Source: an uncultured Tateyamaria sp. (GTDB lineage Bacteria; Pseudomonadota; Alphaproteobacteria; Rhodobacterales; Rhodobacteraceae). From it: a stretch of 64,000 nucleotides of DNA. The notes beneath the pieces are model-generated. The model was not told the origin of the DNA, did not search any database, and saw only the letters and a list, made by a program, of their open reading frames with translations. Numbering within the stretch: position 1 is the first letter of the stretch; each line of letters begins with the position of its first letter. The stretch is taken from contig NZ_CANMBJ010000009.1 in the NCBI RefSeq assembly GCF_947496075.1, positions 1 to 64,000 of the forward strand, in the 5' to 3' direction. Position numbers and translations under genes: made by a program. This document shows, piece by piece, positions 41,878 through 48,760 of this stretch.

Positions 41878-42378
41878 CTACCCCAACATCGGCAAGTCGG
41901 TCGGCTCAGGACGCGCGCCGGCCGCCGTCAACATTCCATGAATCTGCCCACGATGATGGGTCTGGTGATTGAACAGATGCGCAAAACACACCGCCGCCGG
42001 TTTCTCAACGCGCACGTCCCCTCCCCCGGGATACCACGCAATCACACCCTCCAGATCGGATGATGCGAGACCTTCGGCCCACGCCGTCACCTCCGCATCC
42101 CGCTCGGTTCGCAACACTTTGAACGCCGCCCAATCCCGCGGCGCCTCCAAAGACACAGGCACGCTCAACTCCGGCCGCGTCTCCCCTGTAATGCGGGCCA
42201 ACCACAGCGCATCATCCCACAGCACATGATTGAAAGTGGCTGCAATAGAGCCGAAAAATGCCCCCCGATCCAGCCACCGTTCGACATCACTCAACGTATC
42301 TGCCGCCGCAACAAGCGATCCGTTCTGCCAGGCGTTGTACCGCGCCATCAGACGCAGATGCTCTACAAACTCAGACAA
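41878..42378 (-). CDS. DinB-family putative metal-dependent hydrolase
   Basis: 166 residues, four-helix DinB/YfiT fold. Seen: MARYNAWQNGSLVAAADTLS at the N-terminus, FGSIAATFNHVLWDDALWLA with the first metal histidine, and AHLFNHQTHHRGQIHGMLTA with the other two. Members include thiol-dependent transferases (bacillithiol, mycothiol, glutathione) and uncharacterised proteins. Its start overlaps the replicase end by 8 bp, so it is probably read from the same message as the replicase. Confidence 0.85.
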   Translation of the reverse strand: MSEFVEHLRLMARYNAWQNGSLVAAADTLSDVERWLDRGAFFGSIAATFNHVLWDDALWLARITGETRPELSVPVSLEAPRDWAAFKVLRTERDAEVTAWAEGLASSDLEGVIAWYPGGGDVRVEKPAAVCFAHLFNHQTHHRGQIHGMLTAAGARPEPTDLPMLG

Positions 42379-43066
42379 CGATCCGCACCTCGCTCACATC
42401 GCCATCCACTTCGCGACACGCCGCCAAAACCCGCCGCTCCAGATGCGTCTGGACATAAGCCCCGTGAAAGCGCGACGGCGCCCGCAGGGTCAACCGCCCC
42501 CCTGCCCGCTCAACCCGCTCCAGCCCGGCAATCCACGACGCGTACACGCCGGCATCCTCCGCATGCAGCACCGCCTGCGCCAGCGCCCACTCCGTCCCCT
42601 TCGACACATCCGGCGCAGCCACGGCCCCTTTCACCGGCAAAGACACCACCTTCGGCGCCTCCTCCTCCGCAGCCCCCATACGCAACTCGAAATCCGGCCC
42701 CACGGCCGCCCAATACGCCTCCGTATCCAGCAACATGCGCTCCAGATCCAAGCCATGCTCAGACACACGGCCCCGCGCACCCTGCCGCTTCACGACCAAC
42801 CAGCCCCGCGCACGCAACAACGCCATCTCGCGCTTCACCGTGCGCTCGTCCACAGACCACAGCCGCGCAATCTCGCGCTGCCCCACGGCCAGCTCGTCAC
42901 GAGCCCAATTGTAGCGCGCCGTGATGAGCGTCATCAGGCGCAGCACCCGCCGCTGCTCATGCTTGCCCTGCGCCAAAGCAAAGGCACCCAAGGCTGTCAG
43001 AATATCGTATTTGCGCGCAGACGCGCCCCGGCCCACCGGCCTCAGCGTTTGCATCACTGCCCTCAT
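42371..43066 (-). CDS. Plasmid replication initiator, DnaA-like type
   Basis: 231 residues. Seen: an N-terminal region with a winged-helix reading (RRVLRLMTLITARYNWARDE, VGQREIARLWSVDERTVKRE, MALLRARGWLVVKRQGARGR) and a C-terminal part resembling the DnaA N-terminal domain (AGVYASWIAGLERVERAGGR, LTLRAPSRFHGAYVQTHLER). This arrangement, next to a divergent parAB, corresponds to the DnaA-like replicases described for Roseobacter plasmids. Start alternatives: ATG 43066 (chosen), ATG 43054, or an upstream ATG at 43108. Divergent from parA across the candidate origin. Confidence 0.85.
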   Translation of the reverse strand: MRAVMQTLRPVGRGASARKYDILTALGAFALAQGKHEQRRVLRLMTLITARYNWARDELAVGQREIARLWSVDERTVKREMALLRARGWLVVKRQGARGRVSEHGLDLERMLLDTEAYWAAVGPDFELRMGAAEEEAPKVVSLPVKGAVAAPDVSKGTEWALAQAVLHAEDAGVYASWIAGLERVERAGGRLTLRAPSRFHGAYVQTHLERRVLAACREVDGDVSEVRIVV

Positions 43067-43191
43067 TTTCTTTGAATGGTCCGGACTGCCCCGAACAACA
43101 CCTGCCAACGGTGGGTTTCCCCGCGGTTCTGGCCGCTTTTCCGTCTCTGCTCCTGATTTGCGTCCGAAGCTGCGATTCTGTCAAGGGCAGA

Positions 43192-43200
43192 TGTGGATAA
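43192..43200 (-). promoter_or_regulatory. DnaA box
   Basis: TGTGGATAA on the plus strand, i.e. TTATCCACA on the minus strand, an exact consensus DnaA box in the replicase-parA gap. Confidence 0.7.
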
Positions 43201-43409
43201 CCTGTCAGACCCAAACCCATTTCAAAAGAAAAACAGGTTTAAACGGTATTGGGGGACATCCTGTTTGTCCCCTATTCCAACCCTTTTGTCACCCAATAGA
43301 TGGTGGAAAGCAAAAAACTGTCCCCCCAAATCTGGTCGGTCAACACAGCGGTCGCGTCCATCACAGAATCACAACCATTGCCCCTGCATCCATGACGCAA
43401 CGCCCGATC

Positions 43410-43425
43410 TGTCCCCGCGGGGACA
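43410..43425. repeat. parS-like palindrome 1
   Basis: Perfect TGTCCCCGCGGGGACA in the origin region, upstream of parA. Confidence 0.85.
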
Positions 43426-43513
43426 ACCATATTCCCCTTTTGCTTTTTCCGCAAAATCAGCGTAAATCTGGAAATGAGCAGAATTAGCGTCCCCAACGGG
43501 ACCAAAAACCACC

Positions 43514-43529
43514 TGTCCCCGCGGGGACA
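43514..43529. repeat. parS-like palindrome 2
   Basis: Perfect TGTCCCCGCGGGGACA 16 bp before the chosen parA ATG. ParB or ParA binding here could repress parAB. Confidence 0.85.
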
Positions 43530-43545
43530 AACGTACAGGCAGCGC

Positions 43546-44850
43546 ATGTTCACGCACACAGACCTCGCCCAACTCCAGGCGCAATCCCTCAAAATGCAGG
43601 GCTTCATCCGCCAGCAAACCTACTCTCCCGAAAGCGAAAAAACGCTTCGCCGCTTCTCAAGCTGGGAGGTGGCGGAACTCATCTTCAAGGCCAACCAATC
43701 CACCCTGCGCGGTCGCCTCGGCGCTGACCCCTCTCTGCCCCAGGGCATCGTCGAAGAAGACGGCCGCCAACGCTGGTACACGCTCGAAGAAATCAACGAG
43801 TTGCGCCGCCGCATCAAGGTGAACCGCAAATCGCTCATGCCCCACCGCCCGGCGAACAAGCGCGCGATCCGCGCCGCCATCGCCAATTTCAAAGGGGGCG
43901 CGGGCAAGTCCACAACAGCCCTCCACTTCGCTCACGCCGCCGCTCTCGACGGCTACCGAGTGCTGTGTGTTGACTTCGACCCACAAGCCACGCTCAGCCA
44001 CTCCATGGGCCTCAGCGACGTTGCCGAGGAATACACCGTCTGGGGCATCATGGCCCGCGATCTGGGGCACGAGACCGACCGTATGAACTCCGCCCTGCGC
44101 GGCGCGGAATCAGGCACCGCCCTGCCCCAGCGCAAACTGCCCGCCGCCATTACCGACATGGGGCTCAACGACCTGCGCGCCAGCGATTTCATAAAGCCCA
44201 CGAACTGGCCCACCATCGACATCGTGCCCAGCTGCGCCAACGCGGCCTTTGTCGAATTTGCCTCCGCCCAGTACAGGCACATCAACCCCGAATGGTCCTT
44301 CTTCGCCGCCGTCTCGCGCTTCCTCGACCAGATCGCGCCTGACACCTACGACCTCATCCTCTTCGATTGCCCGCCCGCCATCGGCTACCAGTCGATGAAC
44401 GCGGTCTTTGCCGCTGACGTGCTCTACATCCCCTCCGGCCCTGGCTACTGGGAATACGACTCAACCACGTCTTTCATCGGCCAGCTCTCCGAAGCGCTCG
44501 AAGATCTCAGCCGCTTCAACGGCCTTGTCCCCGCGGGGACAATGACCCTGCCCAAGACCTTCCTTGACCTTCGCTTCCTGCTCACCCGCTACGAACCGGG
44601 CAATGAACTCCATCGTGCCATGCAGGGCGCGTTCCAGAAAGTCTTCGGCGATCGCGTCTGCGAACACCCGATCGAAATGACCCGCGCTGTCGAACAATCC
44701 GGGCGGTTCCTCAGCAGTATCTACGAAATGGACTACCGCGATATGACCCGCGAAACCTGGCGCCGCGCCCGCGCCTCGTTCGACCGGGCCTATGAAGAAT
44801 TCAAAACCAACCTGGGAACAGCCTGGGACCAATTGGAGGATGAGGCATGA
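43546..44850 (+). CDS. parA: Partition ATPase ParA (RepA-type)
   Basis: 434 residues. ParA ATPases move ParB-parS complexes over the nucleoid to segregate plasmids. Seen: an N-terminal helix-turn-helix region (RRFSSWEVAELIFKANQSTL), AIANFKGGAGKSTTALHFAH (deviant Walker A), VLCVDFDPQATLSHSMG and DLILFDCPPAIGYQSMNAVF, the type Ia layout. I prefer the ATG at 43546 because it leaves a palindrome in the leader rather than in the protein; an ATG at 43474 would add 24 residues including the palindrome-encoded LSPRGQ. A palindrome is translated as VPAGT near residue 330. It overlaps parB (ATGA). Confidence 0.93.
   Translation: MFTHTDLAQLQAQSLKMQGFIRQQTYSPESEKTLRRFSSWEVAELIFKANQSTLRGRLGADPSLPQGIVEEDGRQRWYTLEEINELRRRIKVNRKSLMPHRPANKRAIRAAIANFKGGAGKSTTALHFAHAAALDGYRVLCVDFDPQATLSHSMGLSDVAEEYTVWGIMARDLGHETDRMNSALRGAESGTALPQRKLPAAITDMGLNDLRASDFIKPTNWPTIDIVPSCANAAFVEFASAQYRHINPEWSFFAAVSRFLDQIAPDTYDLILFDCPPAIGYQSMNAVFAADVLYIPSGPGYWEYDSTTSFIGQLSEALEDLSRFNGLVPAGTMTLPKTFLDLRFLLTRYEPGNELHRAMQGAFQKVFGDRVCEHPIEMTRAVEQSGRFLSSIYEMDYRDMTRETWRRARASFDRAYEEFKTNLGTAWDQLEDEA
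44526..44541. repeat. parS-like palindrome 3, inside parA
   Basis: Perfect TGTCCCCGCGGGGACA, read as VPAGT in the parA frame. Confidence 0.85.
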
Positions 44851-45914
44851 GCAAACGCCGCGTATTCGACATCGACTTCGAACCCGACGCGGGTCCCGGG
44901 CCCGAAACTGCACCAGACACCCCTGCCCCGGCCGCTGAGCAAACGCGGCGTGGCCCTATGGCCGCTGCGATCTCGGAAAACGCTACAGCGCTCAGTGAAC
45001 GCCATACGGCGGAGGCTGAAATCCGGGCCGAGAATGATCGCCTTGCACACGAATATATGTCTCTAAAAAGGGACGGAGCCATCGTGGCCCGCGTTCCCCT
45101 CGGGGACGTGGCGATGAAAAAACTGACCCGCGACCGCAGTACAAACCGCGACCCAGACCTTGAAGAGTTAAAGACCTCGATCCGCGACCTCGGCCTCTCG
45201 AATCCGATCCAGGTCGAAGACACCGGCGACGGCTACGAACTGATCCAAGGCTTCCGCCGCCTTAGCGCCTACAAATCTCTCTACGAGGAAACGGGTGACG
45301 ACAAATACGCCTCCATCCCCGCCGTCCTCGTGGCCAAGGGCGAGGCACTCGAAAAACTCTACCGCCGCATGGTCGACGAAAACATGGTGCGGCGAGATAT
45401 TTCGTTCGCCGAGATGGGCCAGCTTGCCGCCAGCTATGCCCGGCAAATGGACCTTGAATTGAACGATGCTATCGCCGTTCTTTTTGCATCTGCGGGACGG
45501 CAAAAACGTCACTACATAGGCAGTTTCAGTCTCTTGATGGACAAACTGGGACCCCGCCTGCAGTTCCCCGAAGCGATCCCCCGCGCCCTCGGTCTGAAGC
45601 TGATCAAGGCGCTGGAAGAACAACCGCGCGCGGTCCAACAACTGAACGTCCTACTAGAACACCAGAAACCCACTGATGCGATTGCTGAACTGGCCGTTCT
45701 GAACAAGGTTGTGGCCCCCAAGCCCGTCAGCGAACAAACAGCACCTTCGACCTCCTCCAAGACCACGATCAAACTGAACCGCAAGGCGGGTGCGGTGAAG
45801 GTCATCGGCGCCAAGGGCAAGATCGAATTGCAGATGAACCGCGACTTCGGATCGGTCGACCCCCGCAAGCTTGAAGCCGCAGTGCGCGCCCTTCTCGACC
45901 AGCTCGATCTGTAA
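44847..45914 (+). CDS. parB: Centromere-binding partition protein ParB
   Basis: 355 residues. ParB binds parS and stimulates ParA. Seen: an acidic N-terminus (FDIDFEPDAGPGPETAPD), the ParB/Srx domain (LEELKTSIRDLGLSNPIQVE; GYELIQGFRRLSAYKSLYEE) and an HTH region (VDENMVRRDISFAEMGQLAA). It is preceded by parA with 4-bp overlap and followed by three palindromes flanking a terminator. The abundant TGTCCCCGCGGGGACA palindromes around the gene are its likely targets. Confidence 0.93.
   Translation: MSKRRVFDIDFEPDAGPGPETAPDTPAPAAEQTRRGPMAAAISENATALSERHTAEAEIRAENDRLAHEYMSLKRDGAIVARVPLGDVAMKKLTRDRSTNRDPDLEELKTSIRDLGLSNPIQVEDTGDGYELIQGFRRLSAYKSLYEETGDDKYASIPAVLVAKGEALEKLYRRMVDENMVRRDISFAEMGQLAASYARQMDLELNDAIAVLFASAGRQKRHYIGSFSLLMDKLGPRLQFPEAIPRALGLKLIKALEEQPRAVQQLNVLLEHQKPTDAIAELAVLNKVVAPKPVSEQTAPSTSSKTTIKLNRKAGAVKVIGAKGKIELQMNRDFGSVDPRKLEAAVRALLDQLDL
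45093..45107. repeat. Degenerate parS-like site inside parB
   Basis: GTTCCCCTCGGGGAC keeps the TCCCC-N2-GGGGA core with one core change and altered flanks. Confidence 0.4.
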
Positions 45915-45916
45915 TC

Positions 45917-45932
45917 TGTCCCCGCGGGGACA
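45917..45932. repeat. parS-like palindrome 4
   Basis: Perfect TGTCCCCGCGGGGACA, 3 bp after the parB stop. Confidence 0.85.
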
Positions 45933-45985
45933 AACACACAAAGGGAACCGTTTTCCCAACGATGCGTACGCTGCGTTAACCCACC

Positions 45986-46001
45986 TGTCCCCGCGGGGAC
46001 A
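45986..46001. repeat. parS-like palindrome 5
   Basis: Perfect TGTCCCCGCGGGGACA just before the parB terminator. Confidence 0.85.
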
Positions 46002-46008
46002 AAACAGA

Positions 46009-46036
46009 AAGCCCGCCAATTCGGCGGGCTTTTTTG
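46009..46036 (+). terminator. Rho-independent terminator after parB
   Basis: AAGCCCGCC-AATTC-GGCGGGCTTTTTT: a 9-bp stem and U tract, flanked by palindromes 5 and 6. It separates parB from the convergent bchO. Confidence 0.9.
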
Positions 46037-46051
46037 TTGGTGCCGGCCAAC

Positions 46052-46067
46052 TGTCCCCGCGGGGACA
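46052..46067. repeat. parS-like palindrome 6
   Basis: Perfect TGTCCCCGCGGGGACA, 7 bp after the bchO stop codon (convergent side). Confidence 0.85.
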
Positions 46068-46074
46068 GATCCGA

Positions 46075-46947
46075 TTAACCCAACTCTTTTTCGATGATTT
46101 CGTTGATCAACCGGGCAAAACCTTCGGGATCTTCCTCATGAGCAAGATGACCCAATTCGGTAAAGCGATGCAGGGTGGCGTTGCGCATCCGGGATGTCAC
46201 CTTTTCGGACACCTCGGGCGGCACAGTGGCGTCCTTGTCGCCGACAATGAAGTGCACAGCCGACGGGTGGTTTGGCAATCTGGCTAGACACGGATCCAAG
46301 GCCCATTGCGCCATCATCAACAGTGTCCCATCCACATGGTTCCGGTCGGCGACCAATTGGCGATATAGCTCGAGGCCATCAGCGTCCAGTTGAGAACCAG
46401 TTGAACTGATAAGCGCTTTGATCCGGTCCGGTCGATTGGACGCGCCCGAAAACAGGGATGCTGTGAATGGCACTGCTGCTAGCACCTTGGCCATCATGGG
46501 AAAGACAAGCCCAGCAAGACCAGTGAACTGTGCCAATGCGGCATTAATCCCAATGACCAAGGGCGCTTGTCCCCGCGGGGACAGATCGCTTTCGGCGAGC
46601 CTCAAAGCAACGGCTGCGCCCGCGGAATGGCCAATGATGACATCGGGGATCCAGCCTTCTTGGTCGCACAGTTTGGCAATGTCTTCAGCCATCTGCTCAA
46701 GTCCGCTGCGATGTCGTGCACCAAGCTGGGTGAATCCCTGTCCTGGCAGGTCCAGAGCGACGATGTGATGACTCTGTGCGAGTATGGGTATGAGGTCGGC
46801 ATAGGAGTGGGTCGATCCCCCGGCACCGTGCAGCATCAGCAGTGTTTTGCCCGCACCTGTTTCCTGGATATGCCAACGATGCACGGGTCCTTGTTCCCGC
46901 CGGGACAGTTCGGAATTGGGCCATGTGTGAATTTGCGCCCAGTCCAT
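46075..46947 (-). CDS. bchO: Alpha/beta hydrolase, magnesium-chelatase accessory protein BchO
   Basis: 290 residues. BchO is an alpha/beta-fold protein encoded with bchD and bchI; it is thought to aid Mg chelation. Seen: LLMLHGAGGSTHSYADL (oxyanion region), IIGHSAGAAVAL (nucleophile elbow with Ser) and FTELGHLAHEEDPEGFARLI (histidine). Two palindrome-derived peptides are embedded: LSPRGQ at residues 122-127 from a perfect site just after the elbow helix, and LSRREQ at 14-19 from a degenerate site. Three bases separate it from bchD. Confidence 0.93.
   Translation of the reverse strand: MDWAQIHTWPNSELSRREQGPVHRWHIQETGAGKTLLMLHGAGGSTHSYADLIPILAQSHHIVALDLPGQGFTQLGARHRSGLEQMAEDIAKLCDQEGWIPDVIIGHSAGAAVALRLAESDLSPRGQAPLVIGINAALAQFTGLAGLVFPMMAKVLAAVPFTASLFSGASNRPDRIKALISSTGSQLDADGLELYRQLVADRNHVDGTLLMMAQWALDPCLARLPNHPSAVHFIVGDKDATVPPEVSEKVTSRMRNATLHRFTELGHLAHEEDPEGFARLINEIIEKELG
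46568..46583. repeat. parS-like palindrome 7, inside bchO
   Basis: Perfect TGTCCCCGCGGGGACA, translated as LSPRGQ (BchO residues 122-127). Confidence 0.85.
46892..46907. repeat. Degenerate parS-like site inside bchO
   Basis: TGTTCCCGCCGGGACA differs from the palindrome at two positions. It is read as LSRREQ, the same register as palindrome 7, consistent with a decayed copy. Confidence 0.6.
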
Positions 46948-46950
46948 GTT

Positions 46951-48594
46951 TTAGCTGTCCAAAGCCGCTTGCACCGCGCCGCTTAGCCGCTGCGCGTCAG
47001 CGCGCGGGAGGGCAACGTAGGGAGCGTCCAAAGTGCGGCTCAGATCCTTCAGAGCGGGTTGAGGGCGGTTGGACATGTCGATCACCAAAGCAGCCGTTCC
47101 CGAGCCGCGCAAGGCCCTCGCCATCGTGGTCGCGTCTTGCGCGGCCTGCGCCCGGTTTGCTTGGCCGTCGAGCGCGATATTTGCGCGTCCGTCAGTGATC
47201 AAAATGACGGTCGGTGTCAGTCCTCTGGCACCGCTTTGCTGCGCGAGCAGGAGGGCGTGTTGCAGGCCGGAGGCAAGGGGGGTGCCGCCTCCGCCGGGAA
47301 GGGCAGAGAGCCGCCGTTTGGTCTGGACCAGGGAACGGGTGGGGGGCAGCAGGGTTTCAGCCTCGGTACCCCTGAATGAGATGAGCGCGACGTGGTCGCG
47401 GCTGGCATAGGCGTCGGCGAGCAGGAGTTCGATGGCACCTTTGGCCTCGCCCAGTCTGGACACGGCGGCTGAGCCGGACGCGTCCACCGCGAAGATCAGG
47501 AGGCGGTCGGATTGTTCGGCGTAGCGTTTTAGGCGGATGTCGGAGGGGCGGATGAGGAGGCCCGAGCGGTTGGGCTGCTGTTGGCGGCGCAGGGGCTGCC
47601 ACGGGGCGGCGGCGCGCAGCGTGGCAACCAGGTCGATGCGGGAGGTGCCGTCGAGCCGTCCGGGGCGCGAGGGTAGGGGGCGGCCGCGGCGGTTGCTGCT
47701 GCGTTTTTGACCGGCGCCAGCACCGCCGGATGTGCGGTTTGTCCCCGCGGGGACAAGTCCGTTCAGGAGGTCTGCTGGGAGCAGGGATTTGATGGTTTCG
47801 ACCAGCATATCTGTGTCCGGGAATGCGTCGTTTTCCTGGTTGTCCCCGCGGGGACAGTCATCACTTGAAGGTGGGGGAGGGGAGCTTTCCTGGTCCTCCA
47901 TGTCCTCTGGGATCGTGGTTGCGCGGTGCGGATAAACGAGAGTTGCGGCAACCTCGACGTCGGCGTCTGTAAGGTGCGCTCGGCCCATGTATTGCGCGTG
48001 GGCGCGCGCGGTGCGCAGGGCGAGGGTGGGAGCCCTGAGGGATGCGATGCCGAAGCGAGTGGCGAGCAGGGTGAGCTGCAAGATCGCGTCTGCCGTTTTT
48101 ACCGCTGTCCCCGCGGGGACAGATTGGGGTGTCCCCGCGGGGACAGCTGGTTTTCGCCCCTCGGGCGAGAGATGGAAGGCGCAACGATCGGCGAGCGGAT
48201 CGGGGGTGCGTTCGTCGGGTTCGATCCCTTCGTCCAGGAGCAAAAAGCCCTGTGTTAGAGACTGATCGGTGAGTTGAGAGAGTTTGGCTGCGAGGGCTGG
48301 CGGGCAGCGTTCGGCCATAGGGAGTTGAGCTATGCAAGGCGCGCTAAAAAATGATTTATTTTCAATGACTTGAGAAAATGATAGCGTGGCGCTTAGGTCG
48401 ATACCGCCAAAGAGTTGTTCGTCTGAGATGGTGACGGGCAGTTTGCGGATGGGCAGGGAAGGGGTGAAGCCTGCGAGTAGCGCGTCGCGGTCGGGGCTGG
48501 CGCGCATGCGTATGACCGCGCCGCCAAGGCCTGCGGGGTCGAGGGCCAGGAGGCGCAGGGCGAGGGCCGCGTTATGCCAGCTTTCCGCTGTCAT
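46951..48594 (-). CDS. bchD: Magnesium chelatase subunit D
   Basis: 547 residues. BchD pairs with BchI in the AAA+ motor of Mg chelatase. Seen: a degenerate N-terminal AAA-like part (residues 1-220), an acidic/proline linker (DMEDQESSPPPPSSDD), a basic stretch (KRSSNRRGRPLPSRPGR) and a C-terminal von Willebrand A domain with MIDAS DASGS at 371-375 and VILITDGRANIAL. Four perfect palindromes are translated in it: VPAGT at 151-155, 159-163 and 281-285, and CPRGD at 247-251. They sit in linker-like stretches, so the gene looks intact. Confidence 0.95.
   Translation of the reverse strand: MTAESWHNAALALRLLALDPAGLGGAVIRMRASPDRDALLAGFTPSLPIRKLPVTISDEQLFGGIDLSATLSFSQVIENKSFFSAPCIAQLPMAERCPPALAAKLSQLTDQSLTQGFLLLDEGIEPDERTPDPLADRCAFHLSPEGRKPAVPAGTPQSVPAGTAVKTADAILQLTLLATRFGIASLRAPTLALRTARAHAQYMGRAHLTDADVEVAATLVYPHRATTIPEDMEDQESSPPPPSSDDCPRGDNQENDAFPDTDMLVETIKSLLPADLLNGLVPAGTNRTSGGAGAGQKRSSNRRGRPLPSRPGRLDGTSRIDLVATLRAAAPWQPLRRQQQPNRSGLLIRPSDIRLKRYAEQSDRLLIFAVDASGSAAVSRLGEAKGAIELLLADAYASRDHVALISFRGTEAETLLPPTRSLVQTKRRLSALPGGGGTPLASGLQHALLLAQQSGARGLTPTVILITDGRANIALDGQANRAQAAQDATTMARALRGSGTAALVIDMSNRPQPALKDLSRTLDAPYVALPRADAQRLSGAVQAALDS
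47740..47755. repeat. parS-like palindrome 8, inside bchD
   Basis: Perfect TGTCCCCGCGGGGACA, translated as VPAGT (BchD 281-285). Confidence 0.85.
47841..47856. repeat. parS-like palindrome 9, inside bchD
   Basis: Perfect TGTCCCCGCGGGGACA, translated as CPRGD (BchD 247-251), a different register from its neighbours. Confidence 0.85.
48106..48121. repeat. parS-like palindrome 10, inside bchD
   Basis: Perfect TGTCCCCGCGGGGACA, translated as VPAGT (BchD 159-163), 24 bp from the next copy. Confidence 0.85.
48130..48145. repeat. parS-like palindrome 11, inside bchD
   Basis: Perfect TGTCCCCGCGGGGACA, translated as VPAGT (BchD 151-155). It is the outermost copy on the right. Confidence 0.85.
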
Positions 48595-48608
48595 TGCGTG
48601 CTGCCTTT

Positions 48609-48753
48609 GGCGGACGACACGTCCGCCTTACACGTGGGGGGTGATGCGGTTAAGCGGTGCACGCTGTGGGATAAGTGGTTTGGCGGGGTGAACCCCGCCC
48701 TACGGGATGATGCAAGGGCAGTGCGCAATCGTAAGGCGGACGTGCCGTCCGCC
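48609..48753. repeat. Hairpin cluster in the bchI-bchD gap
   Basis: Two near-identical hairpins, GGCGGACG-ACA-CGTCCGCC (48609-48627) and GGCGGACG-TGC-CGTCCGCC (48735-48753), bracket a third, GGCGGGGT-GA-ACCCCGCC (48682-48699). They fill the 166-bp gap between bchI and bchD, where PGCs usually have little spacing. Confidence 0.65.
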
Positions 48754-48760
48754 GCGCCCG

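Larger units (their letters stand above)
43067..43545. other. Candidate replication origin between replicase and parA
   Basis: 479 bp without a convincing gene. It holds one DnaA box (TTATCCACA on the minus strand, 43192-43200) and an inverted pair of half-palindromes, GGGGACA 43252-43258 and TGTCCCC 43266-43272. A further TGTCCCC lies at 43319-43325, an A/T-richer stretch at 43226-43250, and two complete 16-bp palindromes at 43410 and 43514. Proximity to the replicase makes this the likely oriV; no classical iteron array is visible. Confidence 0.65.

Noticed and set aside
43474-43545. ParA start at ATG 43474
   Set aside because: It would put a partition palindrome in the N-terminal coding sequence and add residues unlike a ParA start; the ATG at 43546 gives a more typical N-terminus. 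It is not excluded.
43410-48145. CRISPR array
   Set aside because: The repeats are 16-bp perfect palindromes at irregular distances, many inside genes, with no uniform spacers and no cas genes.
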